Of a DNA stretch of 64,000 bases, positions 16,499 to 26,003 are shown one piece after another. Positions within the stretch are counted from its first letter, which is position 1. Each line of letters starts with the position of its first letter. The position numbers and the translations under genes were made by a program. The stretch is from an uncultured Lachnospiraceae bacterium (GTDB lineage Bacteria > Bacillota > Clostridia > Lachnospirales > Lachnospiraceae). The notes under the pieces were generated by a model, which did not search any database, was not told the DNA's origin, and saw nothing but the letters and a program-made list of their open reading frames with translations. The stretch is from the NCBI GenBank assembly GCA_910589075.1, contig CAJUSK010000011.1, positions 62,001 through 126,000 of the forward strand. The letters run 5' to 3'.

Positions 16499-17546
16499 TG
16501 ATATTCAAAAAATACTGTCATCACCGCTCCCCTTTGAAAAATTGTATGGAAAAACAGTCATTATATCCGGCGCAAACGGTTATGTTCCGGCATATTTTGT
16601 ATATACATTTCTTGCATTAAACGATTTAAGAGGGGCAGGAATAAAAGTCTTTGCACTATGCAGAGATGAAAAAAGAGCCCGAGAACGTTTTGCAGATTTT
16701 ACAGGCAGGCAGGACTTTCAACTTGTAATCCAGGATATTTGTAGACCTGTTGATTTGGATGAAGAGATACATGTATATATTCATGCGGCCAGCCCGGCAG
16801 GAATTCTAAAAAGGCATGAGGATCCGGTAAATACCTTTCTTGCCAATGTAAAAGGCGCGGAAAATATGCTGAATCTGGCAATGCATCATCCCTGCCAGTA
16901 TTTTCTGTTTCTGAGTAGTGTTGATGTTTACGGTAAACGGGAAAACAGTGAACGATTAAAGGAAGATATGTCGGGATATTTAGATCCGTTAAATATCAGA
17001 AATGTGTATTCCTGTGGGAAAAGAGCGGCTGAAACGCTGTGCAAAGCATATCAGATGAAGTACCATGTACCGGTGTTCCTTGTCAGGCCCTTTCAGATTA
17101 TAGGGCCCGGGCCCGATCTGAATGATGGCAGACTTCACATTGACTTTATTTCACAAATGCTGAAAGGCAATCAGATTGTGTTAAAAAGTGATGGTACTGC
17201 AATCAGGACATTTATGTACATAGCGGATGCAATCATTGCCATGCTTACCGTCATGCTCAAGGGCTCTCCGGGAGAGGCATATAATATTGTGGATGAAAAC
17301 GGAGAGGCTTCTGTTAAGGAACTGGCAGAGATTATGGCATCCCTAATAGCGGACAGAACGGTTGCAGTTACTTTTGACTATGAAAAAAGAAATACCATAG
17401 AAGTGACCGGGGCGTTATCAAAGGTGACAGGCAATTCTGAAAAACTGGCGGCGCTGGGCTGGGTTCCTTTTTATTCATTGACAGAAGGGGCTTTGCGCAT
17501 GATGGAGTACTATGGATTGAATGTGATCAAAAGGAGAAGAGAATGA
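16476..17546 (+). CDS. extended SDR epimerase/dehydratase
   Basis: A 356-aa NAD(P)-dependent extended short-chain dehydrogenase. The dinucleotide motif GANGYVP is near residue 32, the SSVDVYG serine near 146, and the active-site YxxxK (YSCGK) near 178. The domain RPFQIIGPGPDLND matches epimerases acting on nucleotide sugars. AAAGGAGAG precedes ATG 16476, which lies inside the previous gene, so the two are coupled. It could act on a nucleotide sugar or on the CDP-linked product of the neighbouring cytidylyltransferase. Confidence 0.8.
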   Translation: MMHNIIHDDIQKILSSPLPFEKLYGKTVIISGANGYVPAYFVYTFLALNDLRGAGIKVFALCRDEKRARERFADFTGRQDFQLVIQDICRPVDLDEEIHVYIHAASPAGILKRHEDPVNTFLANVKGAENMLNLAMHHPCQYFLFLSSVDVYGKRENSERLKEDMSGYLDPLNIRNVYSCGKRAAETLCKAYQMKYHVPVFLVRPFQIIGPGPDLNDGRLHIDFISQMLKGNQIVLKSDGTAIRTFMYIADAIIAMLTVMLKGSPGEAYNIVDENGEASVKELAEIMASLIADRTVAVTFDYEKRNTIEVTGALSKVTGNSEKLAALGWVPFYSLTEGALRMMEYYGLNVIKRRRE

Positions 17547-18655
17547 GAAAACCAAGATTCAGACAAAGTATGGAAGTATTCGAGAACATGCTGCGGGAGA
17601 AGGAACTGATTCTGTATGGAAAGAGTAAGGAAACTGCTGTGGTATGTAAAACATATAAAGTCAAATATATTGTAGACCGGAATGATGAACTCTGCGATAT
17701 AACAGTTGGAAACGCTAAAATATATTCTCCGGATAAATTATACTGTGAGAACCCGGAAAACGTGATCATTCTGGTATGTGCGGCTGACCGGCATGCTTAT
17801 GAAATAACCAATGCCATTTATGAAATTGAAGATTTCACTGTTTTTTACTGGAATGTATTAAAAAATACATATTTAAACGAAATATCAAACGGACTGTATG
17901 ACAACTATGAGAAAATACATATAATTGAAAAAATGCTCTGTGATGATTATTCCAGAAAAGTATTGCGGGAAGTGGTTATCAGAAGAATCATGGGGATGAA
18001 AAGCGGCTATGATGATTTGAAAGTCAGAGATGAAATTCAGTATCTGTTTCCGCCGGCATTGTTCAGCAAAACCAGGGGCGCCATATTAGATTGCGGAGGT
18101 TATATTGGGGATACGATAGACAGATTTGTTAATAAGCTGGGGGATACTCTGGACCGGATTTATTCATTTGAAGTGTTACCAGAAAACATTGCGGCCCTTG
18201 AAAAGAAGAAAAACGAAGTGTCCAAAACATGGAGTGGAGAAATTACCATCGTGCCCTTTGCCCTGGCAGATAAAAGAAGAATTATTTCATTTAATGAAAC
18301 TGAAAAAAGAGGCGGATGTTTTTCGGCGGATTTTCGAAATACAACCAGGTACAGATATAAAAATCCCATCAGGATATTTGAGGCAGAAGCGGTACGAATT
18401 GATGATGTGGTAGGAGATGATGAATCTGTAAGATATATTAAAATGGATATTGAAGGGGCGGAATATGAAGCGTTAATCGGTGCAGAAAAGACAATCAGGA
18501 GAGAACGGCCTGGTCTGGCAATTTCCATATATCATAATGTAAACGATTATTACAGGCTGGCAGAATTAATTTTAAGTTATATACCGGAATATAAACTGGC
18601 AGTCAGGCATCATAAGGATAAACACGTGGACACGGTTTTATATGCATGGATCTAA
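17543..18655 (+). CDS. FkbM-family methyltransferase with N-terminal Rossmann-like module
   Basis: A 370-aa protein. Residues ~1-120 form a small Rossmann-like module (ELILYGKSKE...VKYIVDRND...IYSPDKL...VIILVCA). The methyltransferase domain follows: SAM loop ILDCGGYIGDT near 178, IYSFEVLPEN near 200, and IKMDIEGAEYEAL near 300, the FkbM signature. It probably O-methylates a sugar of the surface glycan. ATG 17543 overlaps the SDR stop codon. A similar module is fused to the C-terminus of the pyruvyltransferase two genes downstream. Confidence 0.85.
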   Translation: MRKPRFRQSMEVFENMLREKELILYGKSKETAVVCKTYKVKYIVDRNDELCDITVGNAKIYSPDKLYCENPENVIILVCAADRHAYEITNAIYEIEDFTVFYWNVLKNTYLNEISNGLYDNYEKIHIIEKMLCDDYSRKVLREVVIRRIMGMKSGYDDLKVRDEIQYLFPPALFSKTRGAILDCGGYIGDTIDRFVNKLGDTLDRIYSFEVLPENIAALEKKKNEVSKTWSGEITIVPFALADKRRIISFNETEKRGGCFSADFRNTTRYRYKNPIRIFEAEAVRIDDVVGDDESVRYIKMDIEGAEYEALIGAEKTIRRERPGLAISIYHNVNDYYRLAELILSYIPEYKLAVRHHKDKHVDTVLYAWI

Positions 18656-18732
18656 AGTGAAGTGTGTAAGGCGGAACTGTTTCTAAGGGGTTCATAATTG
18701 GCAAAAGACAAATTTTGGTTTGCAAATGAGGT

Positions 18733-20397
18733 GTGGATAGAGTGAACAAGGCGCATGAGGAAAGCATTGAACTTTTACATATCATACATGAGATATGCAA
18801 AAATAAGGATTTAAAATATACCATTTCAGCCGATACACTGATTGCATATGAAAGAGGTATGGAGTTTGAACTGTGTATTCCAATCATCTATATCGCAACA
18901 ATGTATCATAATTTTAAGGCGTTACGAGCAGAACTGTATAACTTCTGCAGTCGCCACAATGGATACTCCGTACATGATTATACAAATACAGAGCAGTTTG
19001 ATACATTTGATCTGTGGTTTGTTAAAGAGTCTAAAATAAAGTTTCATGAGGACAGAAAGAAGGAGTCATTTTATTATGGTACAAGGCTGATTGTAACACC
19101 TCTTTTTTATGTGGGAGATGAGGAGGCGGACTGGGAAAAGGCGTATGGGCAGTTTCGGGATACGACTTGTACATTGAATGTCCGTTCTGTTTTGAAGGGT
19201 AAGCCATTACGCAGCTTTATCAGGTTGTCCCATAAAAGAAAAATTTCCAATTATTATATAAAGCAGAGGGGGAAGTTCTCTGTTGAAAACATGCTTGCCA
19301 GGTATGGCTCCCATGAACGGAGCAGATATGTGGTCTATCCTTATGTGACAGGACGTGACGGGAGAAATCCAAACTCTCTTCCATGGATAGTAAATCATGC
19401 ATCAAAACATATTACGGAGGATGTATGGAACACGGTTGAGGAAAAAGAATTTTGTGACACTGTTTGCTATGTTGCCGTTCATCCGGAACCGATTATAAAA
19501 TGTTTTCCGAATTATATTGTCAGGACTGTGCTTAAAAGTAATAAAAGCCAGCTGGCTCTGAACGGAAATACATATCTCTGGAGGGTACAGCAAATCCAGG
19601 TTGAACTGCTGGAAGAATTTGACCGTATCTGCAGAAAATATGGTCTGCGCTATAATATCAGCTTTGGAACGCTTTTGGGGGCTGCAAGGCACAAGGGCTT
19701 TATCCCCTGGGATGACGATATTGATGTAACCATTCCGTGGGAAGATTATGATCAGCTGGATGAGATTATGAAACTCGAACTTGATCATGAAAAATATTAT
19801 TTCCGCTGTCCGGCAAATGAAGAGAACAATCATCTGACATTTAAACACCTGGAACGAAAAGGTACGATCTACACCAAGCCCGGCAGGGATAAATTAGATC
19901 ACCAGATAGGTGTGTTTATTGATATTTTCCCAATGTATCCTTCGTCCTCTTTTGCGGTATTGGATTGGGTGCATGCAAAAGTCTGCCGTTATTGGAGAAC
20001 GGCTCTGTGGGCGACAGTGGGGGCTGATGCGGAACCAAATCAGAAAAAAAGAAGGTATTATCAGAAGATCGCCAGACCCGGTAATAAAAAGTGTTATGAA
20101 AAATTTGTTCGTGCAGCTACTTTTTTTAAGAGCAGGAAATACCTGAAATTCTGGATCGCCATGGATCGCAACCCTTACAAGGTGCCGCTGGTCAGAATGT
20201 CAAATTATACCGATACCATTGATATGGATTTTAACGGAAAAAAGTTTATGGCGCCACGGGACTATGAAGCAGTGCTGGATTACTGCTTTGGTCATGACTG
20301 GAAAAAGTATCCGACGACCGGTGGGAGAAAGCCTTCTCACAAGGCAATCATGGAAATTGGCGACTTATATAAAAAGGAAAGCGAGGGACAGCTATGA
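18733..20397 (+). CDS. tandem LicD protein with a degenerate first domain
   Basis: A 554-aa protein, about twice the LicD norm. The C-terminal half is a good LicD domain: FGTLLGAARHKGF...WDDDIDV at about residues 311-332, GVFIDIFPMYP near 394. The N-terminal half starts with the same helix pattern (ELLHIIHEICKNKDLKYTISADTL) but where the acidic triad should be it reads ERGMEFELCIPI, so the metal ligands are missing. I infer a duplicated domain that lost catalysis. The start is GTG 18733; GTG 18742 is nearly as good. The stop overlaps the next gene. Confidence 0.75.
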   Translation: MDRVNKAHEESIELLHIIHEICKNKDLKYTISADTLIAYERGMEFELCIPIIYIATMYHNFKALRAELYNFCSRHNGYSVHDYTNTEQFDTFDLWFVKESKIKFHEDRKKESFYYGTRLIVTPLFYVGDEEADWEKAYGQFRDTTCTLNVRSVLKGKPLRSFIRLSHKRKISNYYIKQRGKFSVENMLARYGSHERSRYVVYPYVTGRDGRNPNSLPWIVNHASKHITEDVWNTVEEKEFCDTVCYVAVHPEPIIKCFPNYIVRTVLKSNKSQLALNGNTYLWRVQQIQVELLEEFDRICRKYGLRYNISFGTLLGAARHKGFIPWDDDIDVTIPWEDYDQLDEIMKLELDHEKYYFRCPANEENNHLTFKHLERKGTIYTKPGRDKLDHQIGVFIDIFPMYPSSSFAVLDWVHAKVCRYWRTALWATVGADAEPNQKKRRYYQKIARPGNKKCYEKFVRAATFFKSRKYLKFWIAMDRNPYKVPLVRMSNYTDTIDMDFNGKKFMAPRDYEAVLDYCFGHDWKKYPTTGGRKPSHKAIMEIGDLYKKESEGQL

Positions 20398-21689
20398 AAT
20401 ATGGTTATATGTTTTATCAGAAACCGTTAAAACCGCAGATGAAGACGCGGCCGGTCAATCTGGGAGATCCAATACAATCCTATGCGGTTAAAAATCTGTA
20501 TCGGGAGATGGGCATTTCGGAAGAAGACATGGTTCCCGTGCCGCGATATGATGTGGCGGATTATGATGGCGAAGAGTGCGTTTGTGTTGTAAACAGTGCG
20601 AGCAATTATGAGGAGTTGGCTTACGACTCTCATTTTATGCCCCCATCTCCCAAAGTGCATGCAATTCCGATGTCTTTGCATCTTCACCGGGAATTGCCAA
20701 AGGATGAGCTGGAGTTTTACAGAACATGCGGAGGCGTGGGGTGCAGAGATCTGTTTACGGTAAATTACCTCAGGGGATTGGGGGTGGATGCTTATCTGAC
20801 CGGATGCCTGACCCTGACTCTGCCTAAAAGAACAGAAGAACAGGCCAGAGCAGCGGATAAAATTTACCTGCTGGATGTACCCACAGATGTGATGAAGATC
20901 ATGCCGCAGGAGATAAAAGAGGAAGCGGTAACATTAACCAATATTCTGCGGTTTGAAAATCCCGGACATTCTAACAGAATATCTGTTGAGGATGCTTATG
21001 AGGAGCATAGAAAGGGAGAAGCGCGGATCGCATTACTCAGAGATACGGCAAAACTTGTAATTACCTCCAAGCTGCATGTGGCTTCCCCGTGCCTGGCTAT
21101 GGGAATTCCGGTTATTTTGGCCAAAAATCATTTTGGAGACAGATTTGGATTTATAGATCGGTTCATCCCCACATATACCTCTGCCCATTATTCTGAAATA
21201 GACTGGAATCCGGCGCCTGTTGATTTTGAGGAAGAGAAGGCAAAAATAAAACAGGTATTCTTCGAGCGTGTGAAGGCGGCGGTCAGCCGGATTGAACTGG
21301 AGAAAATGTGGGAATCCAAGAGCCCCCTGTACGAGATTGATTACAATACGGCAACCTCCATCGCAGTACGGAAAATCCCCTTCCCTGAGAGTCCTTTCCG
21401 ATATGCGGTATGGGGAATTGTTTTATCAGCGGCATATTACCTTGATGAAGCCATGAAAGAGTACATACCGAATGGCAAATTGATTGCCGGAATTGATATT
21501 GCAGCGGAAGGGACTTATTGCGGCGAAAAGATTATAAAACCTGAGGATATTCACAAAATTCCGGAAGATGTGGTGATCATTGTGGCGGCGCCGTCTGCAA
21601 AGGAAGCTGCAAAAGAAATGCTGCTTGCATCAAACAGACCATTTGTTCTGCTGAAAGGAACCAATGTGGAATGTTATCATCTGTCATAA
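20394..21689 (+). CDS. polysaccharide pyruvyltransferase-family protein with extra C-terminal module
   Basis: A 431-aa protein. The first ~330 residues match the polysaccharide pyruvyl transferase family: NLGDPIQSYAVKNLY, then RDLFTVNYLRGLGVDAYLTGC, and the late TSKLHVASPCLAMGIPVI motif. These enzymes attach pyruvate ketals to sugars, although relatives have other roles. The last ~95 residues form a Rossmann-like module (FRYAVWGIVLSAAYYL...KLIAGIDI...KPEDIHKI...VVIIVAAPS) like the one at the N-terminus of the nearby FkbM protein. ATG 20394 overlaps the previous stop codon. It is the last gene of the island. Confidence 0.8.
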   Translation: MKYGYMFYQKPLKPQMKTRPVNLGDPIQSYAVKNLYREMGISEEDMVPVPRYDVADYDGEECVCVVNSASNYEELAYDSHFMPPSPKVHAIPMSLHLHRELPKDELEFYRTCGGVGCRDLFTVNYLRGLGVDAYLTGCLTLTLPKRTEEQARAADKIYLLDVPTDVMKIMPQEIKEEAVTLTNILRFENPGHSNRISVEDAYEEHRKGEARIALLRDTAKLVITSKLHVASPCLAMGIPVILAKNHFGDRFGFIDRFIPTYTSAHYSEIDWNPAPVDFEEEKAKIKQVFFERVKAAVSRIELEKMWESKSPLYEIDYNTATSIAVRKIPFPESPFRYAVWGIVLSAAYYLDEAMKEYIPNGKLIAGIDIAAEGTYCGEKIIKPEDIHKIPEDVVIIVAAPSAKEAAKEMLLASNRPFVLLKGTNVECYHLS

Positions 21690-21777
21690 GCCGGTTTGAC
21701 AGGCTTTGGGGGAGTAAGAGAAGCCGCTTTTCCTTATGATATTTTTCGGCGTCAATCTCAATATCGGATACCAAATG

Positions 21778-21860
21778 AAAGAAATAGGCATTACGCTGCT
21801 TTGCCAGAGCGGGGATGCTTATTTCTTTTTACGTTGTCTGTGGAATACAGTGCTGCAAAC
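21778..21860 (-). pseudogene. decayed copy of the holin-like toxin with its terminator
   Basis: On the minus strand the 3' end of the 9796-9876 toxin gene is recognisable (CAGCACTGT...AGACAAC...AAAAAGAAATAAGCATCC) together with the AAAGAAATA...TATTTCTTT inverted repeat at 21778-21828. A single-base deletion in the tail shifts the frame and no start region survives. The remaining intergenic DNA (21690-22098) shows no other gene. Confidence 0.6.
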
Positions 21861-22018
21861 TGTCATGGAGTGGTTCGGGCAAATCTGACGCAAAAAACCG
21901 CACAGACATAAATGGTAAAAACATAATATTTTTTTCATGATTATGTATAATCAGACAAATTTATACAAAAACTCCTTATATTTGACGATATAATACTGTG
22001 GCATTTGTAAATAAATAA

Positions 22019-22027
22019 TGTTATAAT
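22019..22027 (+). promoter_or_regulatory. extended -10 promoter of gdpP
   Basis: TGTTATAAT is an extended -10 element 72 bp upstream of the gdpP start. The -35 region (TGGCAT, 21999-22004) is poor, as is usual for extended -10 promoters. Confidence 0.45.
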
Positions 22028-22098
22028 AAATGATAATTGTTTGACTGGAATTTTAAATTAAATAGAAATGGAACGGACGTATGTCCTGAGGTAAGAAC

Positions 22099-24150
22099 AT
22101 GAAAAAGAGGATTAAGATAAAAGGGAGGCTGAGATCGTATCTTCAGAGTTCCATAGCAATGGGCATTATGCTGGCCCTTGTGAATCTGATTATTTATCTG
22201 ATGGATTACAGGTCGGGGCTTTTGCTGACCGGGGCGCTGCTGGTTTATTTTGTTGTTGTTTTTATCATGATGTTTTACAACAAGCCTGTGATTATGAATG
22301 AACTGATCAGCTTTGCAACACAGTATGGGCAGATTCAGAAGCGGCTGTTACGGGAAATGGAGATTCCCTATGCGCTTCTGGATGAGACGGGCAAAGTGGT
22401 CTGGAGCAATAAGGCTTTTGAGGCAGTAATACATAAGGAAAAAGGCTATTGTAAGTCGATTTCTTCCATATTTCCGGCGTTGACAAAGGACAGGCTGCCG
22501 GTGGAAGAGGAAGAAGAGACGGAAATGGAGCTGGAATTTGAGGCCTGTGAGTTTTCCGTGAAGATGAAGCGGATTTCACTGAAAGATATGGCGGTTAACA
22601 GCGAGATATTTCAGGAGCCTGACTATAAAGGGTATTTGATAGCCCTGTATCTCTATGATGAGACGGCATTGAAGATCGCTCTGCGGGAAAATGACAACCA
22701 GTCTCTTGCAGTGGGTATGATTTACCTGGATAATTATGAGGAAGCGCTGGAAAGCGTGGAAGAGGTGCGGCGGTCCCTCCTGATTGCGTTAATTGACAGA
22801 AAAGTCAATAAATACATTGCTTCTATGGACGGCATTGCCAAGAAAATGGAAAAAGATAAATATCTGATTATTCTTCGCAAGGAATCGGTGCTGCAACTGG
22901 AAGAAAGCAAATTTGACTTGTTGGACGATGTGAAAACGGTAAATATCGGCAATGAGATGGCGGTCACTCTTAGCATCGGCATTGGGCTGGATGGATTGAG
23001 TTATACACAGAATTATGAATTTGCCAGGACGGCTATTGACCTGGCTCTCGGTCGGGGCGGGGATCAGGCTGTTGTGAAAACTTCCGGTTCCATCACCTAT
23101 TATGGCGGCAAGAGCCAGCAGGTGGAGAAAAATACGCGGGTAAAAGCCAGGGTAAAGGCCCATGCCTTGAATGAAATTATTTCTTCCAAAGACAAAGTGC
23201 TGGTTATGGGGCACCGCCTGGCGGATATGGACAGTTTTGGCGCAGCCGTGGGAATCTGCCGCATTGCCAGATCTCTGGAACGTAAAGCGCATATTGTCAT
23301 CAACGATGTGACCACTTCCGTGCGGCCATTGGTGGAGATGTTCCGGAATAATCCGGAGTATGAGGAGGACATGCTGATTAACAGTGCGGAGGCAGTGGAA
23401 GCATCAGGCAATAATACAGTGCTGGTAGTCGTGGATGTCAACAAACCCAGTATTACCGAATGCCCGGAACTTTTGCGCACCTGCAAATCCATTGTGGTAC
23501 TGGATCATCACAGACAGGGTTCGGAGACCATTGAGAATGCGACGCTGTCCTATGTGGAGCCCTATGCATCCTCAGCCTGTGAAATGGTAACGGAGATTTT
23601 GCAATATATTAAAGAAGGAATCCGTCTCAGAATTGAAGAGGCCAACTGTATGTATGCCGGTGTGATTGTGGATACCAATAATTTTACCACAAAGACAGGC
23701 GTGCGCACGTTTGAGGCCGCTGCATTCCTGCGGAGAAACGGCGCTGATGTAACCAGGGTTCGCAAACTGTTCCGTGAGGATGCTGTGGAATATAAGACAA
23801 AGGCCGATGCGGTGAGCCAGGCAGAGATCTATCGGGGCAATTATGCCATTTCCGTCTGCTCCAGTGAGGGGGTTATGAGCCCTACCGTGCTGGGCGCACA
23901 GGCGGCCAATGAACTGTTGAATATTAAGGGAATCAAGGCCAGCTTTGTTATGACGGAGTATCAGGGTAAGATATTTATCAGCGCCCGGTCCATAGATGAG
24001 GTGAATGTACAGGTGATCATGGAACGGCTGGGCGGTGGCGGCCACATGAACATTGCGGGTGCACAGATGGAAGATGTTTCCCTGGAAGAAGCGGTCCGGG
24101 TTATGAAACATACATTGGATACTATGATAGAAGAAGGTGATTTGTCATGA
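22099..24150 (+). CDS. gdpP: c-di-AMP phosphodiesterase GdpP
   Basis: A 683-aa protein with full GdpP architecture. Two membrane segments lie within residues ~12-60, then a PAS-like domain, a degenerate GGDEF domain (~170-320), and a DHH/DHHA1 phosphodiesterase. The metal-binding motifs are GHRLADMDSFG (~374), VVDVNKP, LDHHRQG (~469) and the terminal GGGGHMNIAGAQ (~643). It hydrolyses the second messenger c-di-AMP at the membrane, which affects wall, potassium and osmotic homeostasis. The stop overlaps the rplI start (ATGA), and gdpP-rplI-dnaB is the conserved Bacillota order. Confidence 0.95.
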   Translation: MKKRIKIKGRLRSYLQSSIAMGIMLALVNLIIYLMDYRSGLLLTGALLVYFVVVFIMMFYNKPVIMNELISFATQYGQIQKRLLREMEIPYALLDETGKVVWSNKAFEAVIHKEKGYCKSISSIFPALTKDRLPVEEEEETEMELEFEACEFSVKMKRISLKDMAVNSEIFQEPDYKGYLIALYLYDETALKIALRENDNQSLAVGMIYLDNYEEALESVEEVRRSLLIALIDRKVNKYIASMDGIAKKMEKDKYLIILRKESVLQLEESKFDLLDDVKTVNIGNEMAVTLSIGIGLDGLSYTQNYEFARTAIDLALGRGGDQAVVKTSGSITYYGGKSQQVEKNTRVKARVKAHALNEIISSKDKVLVMGHRLADMDSFGAAVGICRIARSLERKAHIVINDVTTSVRPLVEMFRNNPEYEEDMLINSAEAVEASGNNTVLVVVDVNKPSITECPELLRTCKSIVVLDHHRQGSETIENATLSYVEPYASSACEMVTEILQYIKEGIRLRIEEANCMYAGVIVDTNNFTTKTGVRTFEAAAFLRRNGADVTRVRKLFREDAVEYKTKADAVSQAEIYRGNYAISVCSSEGVMSPTVLGAQAANELLNIKGIKASFVMTEYQGKIFISARSIDEVNVQVIMERLGGGGHMNIAGAQMEDVSLEEAVRVMKHTLDTMIEEGDLS

Positions 24151-24596
24151 AAATTATATTATTACAGGATGTAAAAAGCCTTGGCAAAAAAGGTGAAATC
24201 ATTGAAGCCAGCGACGGTTATGCCAAAAATTTTATTTTACCGAAAAAGCTGGGCGTGGAGGCAAACGGTAAGAATCTGAATGATTTAAAGCTGCAAAAGG
24301 CAAATGAAGAAAAGATTGCAAAAGAGCAGCTGGAAGCGGCACAGGCTTTTGCGGAAGAGATGAAGACAAAGAAAGTAACTGTTAAAATGAAAGCCGGGGA
24401 AGGCGGTAAAGTGTTCGGATCCATCTCTTCCAAAGAGATCGCGCAGGCGGCTAAAAGCCAGTACGGTATGGAAATCGACAAAAAGAAAATACAGATGGCA
24501 GAGCCCATCCGGAGTTTTGGCGTATATGAAGTGGGCGTGAAGCTGCATCCCAAAGTAACAGGGCAACTAAAGGTACATGTATTGGAAGATCAATAG
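24147..24596 (+). CDS. rplI: 50S ribosomal protein L9
   Basis: A 149-aa protein of standard length. The N-terminal rRNA-binding domain is diagnostic (MKIILLQDVKSLGKKG...GYAKNFILPK). A long connecting helix and the C-terminal domain (GKVFGSISSKEIAQA, then RSFGVYEVGVKLHPKV) follow. L9 binds 23S rRNA near the L1 stalk and influences frame maintenance. It is translationally coupled to gdpP and followed 11 bp later by dnaB. Confidence 0.97.
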   Translation: MKIILLQDVKSLGKKGEIIEASDGYAKNFILPKKLGVEANGKNLNDLKLQKANEEKIAKEQLEAAQAFAEEMKTKKVTVKMKAGEGGKVFGSISSKEIAQAAKSQYGMEIDKKKIQMAEPIRSFGVYEVGVKLHPKVTGQLKVHVLEDQ

Positions 24597-24607
24597 AAAG
24601 GGACTCT

Positions 24608-25945
24608 ATGGCTGAAATGGAAGAGGCGCTGTTAAAGCGGGTAATGCCCCATAGCGTGGAAGCAGAACAGTCTGTGATTGGTTCGATGATCATAGACCGT
24701 GAGGCGATTGTGGTGGCGTCGGGGCTTCTTCGCAAGGAAGATTTCTATGGGAAGCAGTACGGCGTTGTGTTTGAAGCGATGACAGAGTTGAACGATGAAG
24801 GCAAGCCGGTGGACTTGATTACATTGCAAAACCGTCTGCGTGAGAAGGATGTCCCGCCGGAAGTCAGCAGCCTGGAATTCGTAAGAGATCTGATTACGGC
24901 TGTCCCGACCTCTGCCAATGTAAAGTATTATGCCAATATCGTGGCAGAAAAAGCGACTTTGCGTAAATTGATCCGTCTGAATGAAGAGATTGCCAATACC
25001 TGCTATGCAGGGAAAGAGAGCCTGGAATACATACTGGAAGATACGGAGAAGAAAATATTTGAACTGTTGCAGAAAAGAAACAGCAGTGACTATGTTCCCA
25101 TCCGGGAGGTTGTTATGAATGCCATGAACCGGATTGAAGCCGCTTCCAGAAATAAAGGAGTCGTGACAGGGATTCCCACCGGCTTTATTGACCTGGATTA
25201 CAGGACGGCAGGCATGCAGCCCTCGGATCTGATTCTTGTGGCGGCAAGGCCATCCATGGGAAAAACAGCCTTTGTACTGAATATCGCCCAATATGTGGCG
25301 TTTAAGCAAAATGAGACAGTGGCCATATTCAGTCTGGAAATGTCAAAAGAACAGCTTGTAAACCGGCTTTTTTCACTGGAATCAAAAGTGGATTCCCAGC
25401 ATATCCGTACGGGTAATCTGACGGATCCCGAATGGGAGAAGCTGATAGAAAGCGCAGGTATCATAGGTAAATCAAAATTGATTATTGACGATACACCGGG
25501 AATCAGTATTTCCGAACTTCGTTCCAAATGCCGGAAGTATAAACTGGAACATGGGCTGAAAATGATTATTATTGACTACTTGCAGCTGATGTCAGGCAGT
25601 GGCCGGACAGATTCCAGACAGCAGGAGATTTCTGATATTTCCCGTTCCCTCAAGGCGCTTGCCAGGGAATTGAGCGTGCCGGTGATGGCGCTGTCACAGC
25701 TCAGCCGTGCAGTGGAGCAGCGTCCCGATCACAGGCCGATGCTTTCCGACCTGCGTGAGTCCGGTGCTATTGAGCAGGATGCGGATGTGGTAATGTTTAT
25801 CTATCGGGATGACTATTATAATAAAGACACAGAATTAAAAGGCGTTGCTGAGATTATCATTGCAAAGCAGAGGAATGGCCCTATAGGGACGATCAATCTG
25901 GCATGGCTGCCGGATTATACAAAATTTGCCAATATGCAAAAATAA
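24608..25945 (+). CDS. dnaB: replicative DNA helicase DnaB
   Basis: A 445-aa RecA-type hexameric helicase (called DnaC in Bacillus). The N-terminal collar domain begins MPHSVEAEQSVIGSM. Walker A is ARPSMGKTAF near residue 214, Walker B is IIIDYLQLM near 322, and the arginine-finger region RQQEISDISRSLK follows. The C-terminus has DADVVMFIYRDDYY and AKQRNGPIG. It unwinds DNA ahead of the replication fork. A DnaI-like loader and DnaD-type protein occur at 60-62 kb. Confidence 0.97.
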   Translation: MAEMEEALLKRVMPHSVEAEQSVIGSMIIDREAIVVASGLLRKEDFYGKQYGVVFEAMTELNDEGKPVDLITLQNRLREKDVPPEVSSLEFVRDLITAVPTSANVKYYANIVAEKATLRKLIRLNEEIANTCYAGKESLEYILEDTEKKIFELLQKRNSSDYVPIREVVMNAMNRIEAASRNKGVVTGIPTGFIDLDYRTAGMQPSDLILVAARPSMGKTAFVLNIAQYVAFKQNETVAIFSLEMSKEQLVNRLFSLESKVDSQHIRTGNLTDPEWEKLIESAGIIGKSKLIIDDTPGISISELRSKCRKYKLEHGLKMIIIDYLQLMSGSGRTDSRQQEISDISRSLKALARELSVPVMALSQLSRAVEQRPDHRPMLSDLRESGAIEQDADVVMFIYRDDYYNKDTELKGVAEIIIAKQRNGPIGTINLAWLPDYTKFANMQK

Positions 25946-25963
25946 TTCCATAATCAACATACA

Positions 25964-25994
25964 AAAGAGAACAGGCAGAGAGCAGGTTCTCTTT
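25964..25994 (+). terminator. possible terminator after dnaB
   Basis: Stem AAAGAGAAC (25964-25972) / GTTCTCTTT (25986-25994) beginning 18 bp after the dnaB stop. The tail is only moderately T-rich. Confidence 0.5.
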
Positions 25995-26003
25995 GCCTGT
26001 TTA

